6,762 nucleotides of DNA from Fidelibacterota bacterium REDSEA-S14_B6 (GCA_001626655.1 LUOC01000070.1:951-7712); one strand, 5' to 3'. Positions 1 to 6,327 are shown, counted from the stretch's first letter. Numbers and translations: made by a program. Notes: a model not told the origin generated them from the letters alone.

Positions 1-488
1 AGGAGCGAGAGGTCGAAATGACAGAACTCGAATCGAGTCAGGACATCACTGCCGAACCGGCGGAGGAGATGTACGGAACGGTGGGGGCCGTCGCCTGCGA
101 TAAGGAAGGCAATGTGGCTGCAGCCACATCCACCGGTGGCACTACCTTCAAGCGGCTCGGTCGCGTGGGGGATTCGCCCGTCATCGGCGCCGGCACCTAC
201 GCCGACAATCGCACCTGCGCCGTCTCCGGGACGGGAACCGGGGAATACTTTATACGCATCGCCGCGGCGCATCATGTGTCGGCACTCATGGCGTATGAGG
301 GGCTGTCGGTGCAGAAGGCGTGTGACAAGGTGATCCACGAGAAGCTGTCTGAACTTGAGGGTGAGGGGGGCGTCATCGCTATTGATGCTGAAAGGAATAT
401 GGGAATCTCTCTCAACTCTGAGGGGATGTACAGAGGGTGGATCGGGCAGGACGGAAATCCTGTGGCAAAGATTTACAAAGAATCGTAG
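1..488 (+). CDS. iaaA: Isoaspartyl peptidase / type III L-asparaginase, 3' part (beta subunit)
   Basis: Partial at the left edge. The frame is open through base 3 with no stop, so the ATG at 18 is an internal Met, not the start. The visible part covers the end of the alpha subunit linker and the whole beta subunit of an N-terminal-nucleophile hydrolase, which removes isoaspartyl residues from peptides and hydrolyses L-asparagine. The autocleavage/nucleophile motif GTVGAVA has its Thr at codon 78-80; family knowledge says cleavage occurs just before this Thr to expose it. Other family signatures follow in order: TSTGG, GRVGDSP (substrate-carboxylate Arg and Asp), GAGTYADN and SGTGTGE (the second Thr/Gly pair of the active site). 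The C-terminus, with an N-S-EGMYR motif, looks complete and ends at TAG 486-488. The order and spacing of motifs match the E. coli IaaA type rather than glycosylasparaginase. It is followed by a hairpin, suggesting that its transcript ends before the lipoprotein gene. Confidence 0.93.
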   Translation, partial: EREVEMTELESSQDITAEPAEEMYGTVGAVACDKEGNVAAATSTGGTTFKRLGRVGDSPVIGAGTYADNRTCAVSGTGTGEYFIRIAAAHHVSALMAYEGLSVQKACDKVIHEKLSELEGEGGVIAIDAERNMGISLNSEGMYRGWIGQDGNPVAKIYKES

Positions 489-528
489 ACTCCTTCGTTT
501 GATGATCAATTTATGCCACACGTGTCAA

Positions 529-554
529 TAGCCCCGTCATTCATGGCGGGGTTA
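529..554 (+). terminator. Hairpin after iaaA, possible weak terminator
   Basis: The arms TAGCCCCGTCA (529-539) and TGGCGGGGTTA (544-554) pair over 11 bp, with two G-T wobbles, around a 4-base loop. The hairpin lies about 40 bases after the iaaA stop. Only a short T/A-rich stretch (TTAATC) follows instead of a clear T-run, so intrinsic termination is plausible but not certain. It could instead be a processing or leader structure 30 bases ahead of the lipoprotein start. Confidence 0.5.
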
Positions 555-583
555 ATCATGTTCCATGACGGTCCCGATGGGAA

Positions 584-877
584 ATGAGGAAGCTTGCTTC
601 CGCTGCGGTCTTGCTTCTACTGTGTGGTTGCGGTGAGGACGGCGCCCTGTGCGACACCAAGGCGACACTCGAAGACTACACTGGCTTGGACGGCTGCGGA
701 TTCGTCGTCGTTTTGGAAGACGGAGCGGTCCTCGAGATGGGCGCTTTTGACGAGGAGCCGGACTTTGATTTCGAGGACGGGATGAAAGTGAGAATCTCTT
801 ACGAAGAGCTGAGCGGCATGGCGAGTATCTGTATGGTGGGGCCCATCGTGAGGGTGACGTGTATGGAGAAGAGATAG
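584..877 (+). CDS. Small predicted lipoprotein, function unknown
   Basis: 97 aa. Residues 1-15 form a short signal peptide (MRK followed by a hydrophobic Ala/Val/Leu run) ending in the lipobox L-C-G-C, with the lipidated Cys at residue 16, so the protein should be anchored in a membrane. The mature part is acidic and has four further cysteines (23, 38, 83, 93) that could form disulfides in the periplasm. Its pattern (GCGF-VVLEDG, later DG-KV-ISYEE, then ASICM-G and V-VTC) resembles small beta-rich lipoproteins common in Bacteroidota and relatives; I know no biochemical role for them. The start is the only in-frame ATG, and its ribosome site is poor (GGGA is only one base away). The stop at 875-877 is 12 bases before the next gene's preferred start, so it probably belongs to the same transcript as the SCP2-like gene. 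Confidence 0.8.
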   Translation: MRKLASAAVLLLLCGCGEDGALCDTKATLEDYTGLDGCGFVVVLEDGAVLEMGAFDEEPDFDFEDGMKVRISYEELSGMASICMVGPIVRVTCMEKR

Positions 878-889
878 TTGAGGGATGGG

Positions 890-1312
890 ATGATCTTCAC
901 AGATGCTTGGGTAAAATGCTGGGCGGACAAACTTTCCGACAGCGACGCCTACCGCACCGCCGCCTCGACATGGGAGGGGGATATTGTGGTGGTCATGGAG
1001 CCGGACGATAGCATGGGGGTAGCCGACTGGCAGAGTGTCTACCTCGATCTGTGGCATGGAGATTGCCGAGAGGCAAGGGTGGCGACGCAACAGGATGAAC
1101 AGGAAGCGGCCTATGTCATTTCAGCATCGGCCGTGAGCTGGAAAGAGATTCTCGAAGGGGAGCTCGATCCCATCATGGCGCTCATGCGGGGACGGTTGTC
1201 ACTGAAGAAGGGGAACCTCGCAAGTCTGCTGCCCTACACCTCGGCGGCGAAAGAGCTGGTAGTTGCGGCCCGGGAGGTGGAGACAGTGTTCCCTGAAGGA
1301 TGGAGTGAATGA
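890..1312 (+). CDS. SCP2-like (sterol carrier protein 2 fold) lipid-binding protein
   Basis: 140 aa from ATG 890, cytoplasmic, with no signal peptide. The protein has the layout of small bacterial SCP2-domain proteins: an N-terminal helix, a WEGD-IVVV strand, a long YLDLWHGDCREAR strand region, AAYVISAS, then WKEILEGELDPIMALMRG and RLSLKKGNLASLL, the typical end of the fold where a helix closes a lipid-binding tunnel. The ligand is unknown. ATG 890 is preferred because GAGGG (880-884) lies five bases upstream. A TTG at 878, directly after the lipoprotein stop, is in frame and would add four residues; GGAG at 865-868 could serve it, so it is not excluded. The 3' end overlaps the R2lox start by ATGA (1309-1312), implying translational coupling. 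Family assignment comes from recalled patterns and was not searched. Confidence 0.78.
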   Translation: MIFTDAWVKCWADKLSDSDAYRTAASTWEGDIVVVMEPDDSMGVADWQSVYLDLWHGDCREARVATQQDEQEAAYVISASAVSWKEILEGELDPIMALMRGRLSLKKGNLASLLPYTSAAKELVVAAREVETVFPEGWSE

Positions 1313-1893
1313 TGAGAGAAAGTTTTCAGACGATTTCCGATGGGCTGAACCGCAACCACGCCATGTTCCGTCTCTGGGAGAAGGCGAAGAAATTAGGGAC
1401 GTGGAATCCAGCTGACATTGACTTCACTCAAGACAGAGCCGACTGGAAAGACGCCACCGATTCGGAGCGCGATCTGACGCTCCATGTCACCACCCTCTTC
1501 CTCTCAGGCGAGGAGGCAGTGACCGTCGATCTGCTGCCGCTCATCGGCGTCATCGCCCGGGAGGGGCGGTTAGAGGAGGAGATGTACCTCACTTCTTTTC
1601 TGTGGGAGGAGGCGAAGCACGTGGACTTCTTCCGTCGCTATCTTGATGAGGTGATGACGGACAGAGGCGACCTTAACCGCTATCACGGCGACAGTTATAA
1701 AACTATCTTCAGACGGGATACCATGGCTGGTACCAAATTCTTGAACAGACTAAGCTCATGCCGGGAATGTCTCAGGGGATCGGCCTCGTACAAAAGGATG
1801 AGTCGCGCCACCTTCGATTTGGTGTCTACCTCATTTCACGATTGGTTGCGGAGTTCGGCGATTCGGTCTGGGAGGCAGTGGAAAATAAAATGA
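1309..1893 (+). pseudogene. R2-like ligand-binding oxidase (R2lox), N-terminal fragment
   Basis: First part of a gene spanning 1309-2102. R2lox proteins have the ferritin-like fold of ribonucleotide reductase R2, hold a Mn/Fe cofactor and bind a long-chain fatty acid. This frame carries the first three metal ligands: E68 in GEEAV, and E101 and H104 in EEAKH. V71, half of the Val-Tyr ether cross-link, is also present. Counted from ATG 1309, these numbers equal those of Mycobacterium tuberculosis R2lox (Rv0233), which supports this start. AAGGA (1296-1300) is a suitable ribosome site, and the start overlaps the SCP2-like stop by ATGA. Homology ends at F134 (codon 1708-1710). The remaining translation to the stop at 1893 is out of frame and meaningless, because the true sequence continues in another frame. 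Between the two frames about 37 residues are missing. Confidence 0.85.
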
Positions 1894-2102
1894 GTACCCT
1901 CCTCACGCCCGCCATCGGCGTCGTTAATGAACTGTTCGATTATCAGGAAGCGCTCCACGGCGAGGTGGCCTTCGATCTCAAGCGGGACGACTTCGTCGAC
2001 TACGCGGTGACACAGTTCCAGAAGCGGATGGACCGCATCGAAAAAGCCCGAAGCCAAACGGTGGAAGAAATCCTATTTAGAGAAACTCCCGATGAGCAAT
2101 GA
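1713..2102 (+). pseudogene. R2-like ligand-binding oxidase (R2lox), C-terminal fragment
   Basis: Second part of the broken R2lox gene, in a frame shifted relative to 1309-1710. It opens with TGYHGWYQIL, which aligns with the stretch just after metal ligand E167 of the M. tuberculosis protein, then PGM, then the last two metal ligands in KDESRH (Glu codon 1800-1802, His codon 1809-1811). The 29-residue spacing from the TGY threonine to this Glu equals that in Rv0233. The end (DLKRDDFVDYAV and the following helix) looks complete, with TGA at 2100-2102. An ATG at 1758 could start a 114-aa product, but it sits mid-helix and has no family precedent as a start. Missing between the two fragments is the segment that should hold the cross-linking Tyr (162 in Rv0233) and ligand Glu (167), so no complete metal site can form. 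Real decay and assembly error are both possible. Confidence 0.85.
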
Positions 2103-2123
2103 CTCAACACCGTCAGACTCAAG

Positions 2124-2234
2124 CACTCTAACACACCAACTCTCCATCCATCTACTTCCCGATGAATCGGAACTACGATGGACAAGCTTCTCCAGATCTT
2201 AAGCACCCAATCACTTGAACACTTTAACACACCA
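2124..2234. repeat. Pair of 15-base direct repeats flanking the hydrolase start
   Basis: CACTCTAACACACCA (2124-2138) and CACTTTAACACACCA (2220-2234) match at 14 of 15 bases, 96 bases apart. Both are preceded by related AAGCAC/GAACAC text, and AAGCAC recurs at 2201. The first copy is in the 112-base gap after R2lox. The second falls within the first codons of the hydrolase if TTG 2215 is used as its start. No clear promoter or terminator was seen in this gap. Confidence 0.55.
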
Positions 2235-3084
2235 GCACGTGAAGACAAACGGCCTCACCCTCCACACCGTTCAGGCCGGGCCGAAGGGAGGACCCCTGCT
2301 TATTCTCCTCCACGGCTTTCCTGAGTTCTGGAAATGTTGGGAGCGACAGATTGATTTCTTTGCGGATAAAGGATTTCGTGTAGTCGTCCCCGATCAACGA
2401 GGTTACAATACTTCATCCAAACCGTCTAGTGTCTCCTCATATCGTGCTGAACCCATCGCCAGAGATGTCCTTGGACTTATGGAATCACTGGGGCGGAGGA
2501 AGGGACACATTGTTGGTCACGACTGGGGAGGATTTGTGGCATGGTATTTGGGAAATCGCTTTCCTCAATGGGTTGAGAAACTGGCCGTACTGAACTGTCC
2601 CCATCCCAGGGTCATGCGGCAGCATCTGCTGGCCAATCGGGACCAGCAGAAAAAGAGCTGGTACATTTTCTATTATCAGCTGCCATGGATGCCGGAATGG
2701 AGCATGAGCCGGAACAATTGGGAGTTCGCCAGAAAGGCGCTTCAGGTCACTTCTGTCCGGGGGACCTTCAGTGATGAGGAGATGGCGCCATATGTGGAAG
2801 CGTGGTCTCAGCCCGGCGCCCTCACCGCCATGATCAGGTGGTACCGGGCGGGACTGTTGATGATGAAACCTCGCCGCCGGAAGCAGCAACCGCCTCGAAA
2901 GATTGGGGTGCCGACGCTCCTGTTGTGGGGCGTGAAAGACCGCTTCCTCGGAAAGGAGATGGCTCAGCCGAGCATCGACCGATGCTCAGACGGGAGGCTC
3001 GTCTTCCTCGAGGAGGCGACACACTGGCTTCAGCATGAGGAACCGGAGAGGGTCAACTCACTGCTCTTAGACTTTCTCTCCTGA
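2215..3084 (+). CDS. Alpha/beta hydrolase, epoxide-hydrolase-like
   Basis: 289 aa from TTG 2215. Cytoplasmic alpha/beta-hydrolase fold with an epoxide-hydrolase signature. HGFPEFW (33-39) forms the oxyanion region, and GHDWGG places the nucleophile Asp at 103. The charge-relay acid is probably D242 (GVKDRF) and the His H270 (ATHWLQHEEP). The lid region supplies Tyr 153/154 (FYYQLPW) and Tyr 210 (IRWYRAGL), as expected for the pair that activates the epoxide oxygen. An Asp rather than Ser nucleophile argues against an esterase; a haloalkane dehalogenase is less likely given the two lid tyrosines. Substrate unknown. The start is uncertain: TTG 2215 has no ribosome site and lies inside a repeated motif, while GTG 2239 would start at MKTNGLTLH, close to where the fold begins. 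An in-frame TAA at 2200 rules out anything longer. The stop is followed with no gap by the stop of the convergent amidohydrolase. Confidence 0.88.
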   Translation: MNTLTHQHVKTNGLTLHTVQAGPKGGPLLILLHGFPEFWKCWERQIDFFADKGFRVVVPDQRGYNTSSKPSSVSSYRAEPIARDVLGLMESLGRRKGHIVGHDWGGFVAWYLGNRFPQWVEKLAVLNCPHPRVMRQHLLANRDQQKKSWYIFYYQLPWMPEWSMSRNNWEFARKALQVTSVRGTFSDEEMAPYVEAWSQPGALTAMIRWYRAGLLMMKPRRRKQQPPRKIGVPTLLLWGVKDRFLGKEMAQPSIDRCSDGRLVFLEEATHWLQHEEPERVNSLLLDFLS

Positions 3085-4929
3085 CTACTTTTCCCACCAG
3101 AGGGGCGGCCGCGTCACCTCTTCGGGAAACAGTTGGTTCATAGTGGCGGCATCGTAGAGTCGGCCGTTGACCATCACCAGTTCCACCGAGTCGGTGTTCC
3201 GAATATCCTCGAGTGGATTCTTCTCCAAAACAATAAGATCGGCCAGTTTACCGTTTTCGAGGCTGCCGATGTCGTCTCCCAGTCCAATGTACTCGGCGCC
3301 GTTGAGGGTCCCTGCTCTGAGAACCTCCATAGGCGTCATGCCTCCTTGGGCGAGCATCCACATTTCCCAGTGAGCCGCCAGCCCTTGCCGCTGGCCGTGG
3401 GCGCCGACGTTTACCTTCACTCCGGCATCGGAAAGCGCCTTTGCCGCCTCCGCCACCACGATGTGATTGTAGTCATCCTCCTCAACCTTCAGCCGGCGGC
3501 GGGCGCGTCTGTCCAGAATCTCCCGCGGTGTGAACGCCAAGAGCCGCGAATGGTCGAACACGCGGTCGTGCTGATACCAGTAATACTCACCGGACAGGCC
3601 GCCGAAGGAGACCACTAACGTCGGCGTATAACTCACCTTGCTCGAGCCGTGTAGCGTTAGCACATCGTTGTAAAGAGGTGAGACGGGGATATTGTGCTCG
3701 ATGCCGGTGTGGCCGTCCACGATCATCGTCATGTCGTACTGAAAGGTGGAGCCACCTTCGATCACCACATTCATCTCTAACTCCCTCGCCGCCTTGAGGA
3801 TCTGCTGCCGCTTGCTCCGGCTCAACTGGTTGTAGGACTTCACAGAAAAGGCGCCGAACGCCTTCAGCCGCTTGATGTGGGAGAGAGCATCTTCCACGGA
3901 ATGGACTTCTGAGGTGAAGCCCGTGACGGCGCCGTAGAGGATGGTGCCGGTGGAGAAGAGCCGCGGCCCGACGACCTTCCCCGCTTTCTGAAGCTCCGAG
4001 TGGACAAAGAAAGTTTCCGTATCCTTCGAAGGGTCGTGATCGGTGGTCACGCCGAAGGCGAGGTTGGCGAGGAAGTTCCAGTTCTGTTCTGCTGTCAGGC
4101 CGTCGCCGGTCATGCCGACGTGGCCGTGGACATCGATGAAGCCGGGAAGGAGTGTCTTTCCCGAGACGTTGACCGTCTTCGCATCCCTCGGCACAGCCAC
4201 CGCGTCGGCTGCACCGACAGCGACAATTCTGTTTTCCTTGATCACGACCGTTCCGTTGTCGATTACTTCGTCACCCTTCATGGTGATGATCCGTCCGCCG
4301 ATTAGCGCCACCGTCCCTTTTGGGATGTCGCTTTTTTCCGACCACCCGAGGTTGACGCCTGAAGCCGGCGCTTCGGGAAGCTCCTCCGGCGCCCCTTCAG
4401 CAAAGGTGAACGAGTCGGAAAGTTTCCGAGAAAACAGCTCTGACCCTAACGTCCAATGGAGCGTCTTACTGTCAGCAGACCAGTGGGCCTCGAAACCAGA
4501 ATCCTTCGTCATCCTCACAACCGGGAGAGAGCTCATCTTCGGACTCAGGTCGAGCGTTTTCCCTGTCTTGGGCATAGGAGCGGTGTAAACCTGGAACCGC
4601 TCGGTGAAGGCGATCCAGTCGCCGTTCGGCGCTATAGAAAACCTGCTCCCAAACTTAGAGGTGGCGACAACGCGCCGGTCACCGCCGGTAAGATTTACAC
4701 TGATAAGGGCGTTCTTGCCGTTCTCGCGGGCGTGGAGCAGGAGACTGCTTCCATCACGACTGAACACAGGCCGCCGACCCTCTTCTGTGACGAGGCGAGG
4801 TGAACCGCCGTTTGCGTTGACGACATAGATGCCCGGCTCAACCGAATGGGCTCGACCACGGATCAGATTGCCCGTCCCTCTCCGGTAGACAATGGTGGCG
4901 CCGTCCGGCGACCATGAGGGGTTGAAATA
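3085..4929 (-). pseudogene. PD40-amidohydrolase, C-terminal fragment (last propeller blades and metal-dependent hydrolase domain)
   Basis: Downstream part of a minus-strand gene spanning 3085-6166, 614 residues from the frame change at 4930 to TAG 3087-3085. It starts at YFNPSWSPDG with the remaining TolB/PD40-type blades, including FSRDGSSLL and the TERFQVY region. From about 4310 down it is an amidohydrolase: GTVALIGGRIITM opens the beta-sandwich part, VHGH (codons 4128-4120) gives the first metal-binding histidines, SVKSY (Lys codon 3840-3838) is a candidate carbamylated Lys, HTGIEH gives His 3711-3709 and 3696-3694, and GAHGQ gives His 3399-3397. LRAGTLNGAEYIGL and GSLENGKLADLIVL are the usual family C-terminal motifs. 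This half appears complete. The exact substrate cannot be read; related proteins are annotated as imidazolonepropionase-like or peptidase-like hydrolases. The open frame extends upstream to 5019 but is not homologous before 4929. Confidence 0.85.
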
Positions 4930-6166
4930 GGAAGGCGATTTCCTTCCCGTCCGGCGACCATGCCGGCTGAGCCTCGAATCCACCCCCGCCGGAAGTGAGA
5001 AGCTTCCTCCGTTTTCCATTACTGTTGGCGAAGTACAGTCGTCCCAAGGCCTCGAACACCACTCGCTTCCCGTCGGGGCTGACCCGCGCTCCCCTGATCG
5101 TCTTTACATCAAACGTGCTTCCACCGATGGGCGTTTTGAATCGGACAGCTTCAGTCAACCGCTGTGTCACTCCCGCGGTGAAGGGGATTTCTGACGCTTC
5201 TCCATCAGCGGCCCGGACGCGCCACAGCTTCCCCCCGGCGGTGATAACGATGGACTTTCCGTCCGGCGTCCAGCTGTAACCGGGGTGGGGACCGAACACA
5301 GACCACGCCTCCTGAGAGTCCCGGTCGAGGCGGTCGAAGAGGGGACGTTCCACGCCGGTGGCAAGTTCTCTGACGAACAAAACTGTTTCTGTCCCCACAC
5401 GACGGACAAAGGCGAGTGTCTTGCCGTCGGGAGAAATCTTCGGCGTAACAGCGCCGCCCACGCCACCGGTGACTTTTTTCTTCTCCCCGGTCTCTAGGTC
5501 GACGCTGTGGATGGCGTAAATCCCATCGTGGGGATTCCGGTTGTACTGAAATGTGTTGCCGGGGCTCACGTCCTGAGAGTAGTACAGCGTCTTCCCATCG
5601 GGACTCACGTCCGGTTCGCCGGCGTCGTGCTGCCAGTCACGCCGGTCCGTCACGTTCGTTCCTGAACCTTCGCCCGACGCGTGGTAAATCCACATCTCGC
5701 CGGCGCCGAGGGAACGGGTGTCGACAAAATGTTTTCGGGCGATGATGTACTGATCGTCGATGGTGAAGACAGGATTGTTCAGCAGTCGAAACTTTTCGTC
5801 AGTCACCTGCCTCGCCTCAGAACCGTCGCGGTTCATAATCCAGATATTGTCGCCGCCGGAACGGTCGGATGCGAAAGCGATCGATCGGCCGTCGTGACTG
5901 AATGTCGGATGCACATCCCACGTCGGTCCCGAAGTGAGGGGCGTCGCTTCTCCGCCGGAGATGGGGATGACATAAATGTCGCCCAAGAGATCAAAGACGA
6001 TCTGTTTTCCGTCAGGCGAAACATCACAACTCATCCATGTCCCTTCCGATGTGGTGAAGCTAATGGTCTCTGTGGGACCGAGCTCGGCAGTCACGTCCCA
6101 CTCTTTTTTCTTGTCCTCCGCTGAAAGGAGGCCCGCGAGCGTCACCAGTGTCAATACAGTTTTCAT
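4838..6166 (-). pseudogene. PD40-amidohydrolase, N-terminal fragment (signal peptide and beta-propeller)
   Basis: Upstream part of the same minus-strand gene. The start is ATG at 6166-6164, preceded by a strong GGAGG (complement of 6175-6179) with eight bases of spacing; a GTG at 6181 would overlap that ribosome site and is rejected. Residues 1-16 form a signal peptide (MKT plus a hydrophobic run ending LLSA), so the protein is exported to the periplasm or cell surface. TolB/PD40 propeller motifs recur: DVSPDG (about residue 50), TFSHDG (95), DVSPDG (190), KISPDG (247), SWTPDG (305), RVSPDG (363) and AWSPDG (403). In family members, conserved stretches such as EGTW, DLLGDIY, RKHF-DTRSLGAGEMW and GP-PGYSWTPDG precede the amidohydrolase domain. 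Homology stops at KEIAF (codon 4933-4931). The tail to the stop at 4838 is out of frame. About 30 residues that should complete this blade are absent. Confidence 0.83.
4901..4962 (-). repeat. Exact 16-base direct repeat spanning the propeller frame break
   Basis: CCGTCCGGCGACCATG occurs at 4901-4916 and 4947-4962, a period of 46 bases. On the coding strand both copies encode the W-S-P-D-G core of successive propeller blades. The spacing is not a multiple of three, and a normal blade-to-blade distance would be roughly 125-135 bases, so the repeat marks the shortened and frame-shifted stretch around 4930. Confidence 0.75.
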
Positions 6167-6174
6167 TGTTCTGT

Positions 6175-6179
6175 CCTCC
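6175..6179 (-). promoter_or_regulatory. Ribosome binding site of the PD40-amidohydrolase
   Basis: CCTCC on the + strand reads GGAGG on the coding strand, eight bases before ATG 6166. It is the strongest Shine-Dalgarno sequence in the window and decides the start in favour of 6166 over the in-frame GTG at 6181. Confidence 0.8.
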
Positions 6180-6236
6180 ACTTGAATCAGTTCTCTCTTG
6201 GATAATGGATCACGAAGGGCGGGAATCTAAGTCAGA

Positions 6237-6273
6237 GGGCCGCTTCCGTTCAAATTTGAGTGGCGGACGGCCC
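6237..6273. promoter_or_regulatory. Imperfect inverted repeat in the divergent promoter region, possible operator
   Basis: The outer arms GGGCCG (6237-6242) and CGGCCC (6268-6273) and the inner arms CCG (6246-6248) and CGG (6264-6266) flank a perfect 10-base palindrome TCAAATTTGA (6250-6259). The whole element is nearly symmetrical about position 6255 and lies mid-way between two divergent genes, a usual place for a regulator site. It overlaps the best candidate -35 elements on both strands. No regulator gene is visible, so the binding protein is unknown; an RNA hairpin in a leader is the alternative. Confidence 0.4.
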
Positions 6274-6286
6274 AATCCATTGTAAT
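6256..6286 (+). promoter_or_regulatory. Candidate promoter of the VIT/CCC1-family gene
   Basis: TTGAGT (6256-6261) and TGTAAT (6281-6286) match the sigma70 -35 and -10 consensus at 4 and 5 of 6 bases, but the 19-base spacer is longer than the ideal 17. Transcription would begin near 6293, giving a leader of about 35 bases. TAATTTCG (6283-6290) also matches the Bacteroidota -7 consensus TAnnTTTG at all but one fixed base. On the minus strand a weaker pair (GTTCAA 6248-6253 and AATCTA 6224-6229 as read on +) could serve the amidohydrolase. Confidence 0.3.
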
Positions 6287-6327
6287 TTCGGGGCGGGCAG
6301 TCTCCCCTCCGATCACGCGGAAACTCT

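Noticed and set aside
18..20. ATG 18 as the start of the isoaspartyl peptidase
   Set aside because: The frame is open upstream to the window edge, and this Met sits only about 20 residues before the autocleavage Thr. It would leave out the entire alpha subunit.
617..1090. Long minus-strand open frame across the lipoprotein and SCP2-like genes
   Set aside because: It lies opposite two convincing genes, has low-complexity His/Pro/Arg-rich text, no ribosome site and no recognisable family.
1698..1770. Programmed ribosomal frameshift or bypass as the explanation for R2lox
   Set aside because: Recoding could join the frames but could not supply the roughly 37 missing residues, which include a metal ligand. 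No slippery heptamer was seen at the junction.
2184..2206. Possible stem from GCTT and AAGC after R2lox as a terminator
   Set aside because: Only four base pairs with an 11-base loop and no T-run; not better than chance.
2485..2889. Minus-strand open frame inside the alpha/beta hydrolase
   Set aside because: It is antisense to a gene with a full catalytic motif set, and its translation shows no family pattern.
4043..4588. Plus-strand open frame opposite the amidohydrolase domain (181 codons)
   Set aside because: It mirrors a conserved coding strand; the Ser/Pro/Thr-rich translation is typical of an antisense shadow in GC-rich DNA.
5681..6124. Plus-strand open frame opposite the propeller (147 codons)
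   Set aside because: It is antisense to the clearly conserved secreted propeller and has no supporting start signal.
6179..6181. GTG 6181 as start of the amidohydrolase
   Set aside because: It overlaps the strong GGAGG ribosome site of ATG 6166, and the five added residues would put charges ahead of an already complete signal peptide.
6182..6206. TTGAAT (6182-6187) and GATAAT (6201-6206) as a promoter
   Set aside because: The spacing is only 13 bases, too short for a sigma70 promoter, and the elements are about 120 bases from the + strand start.
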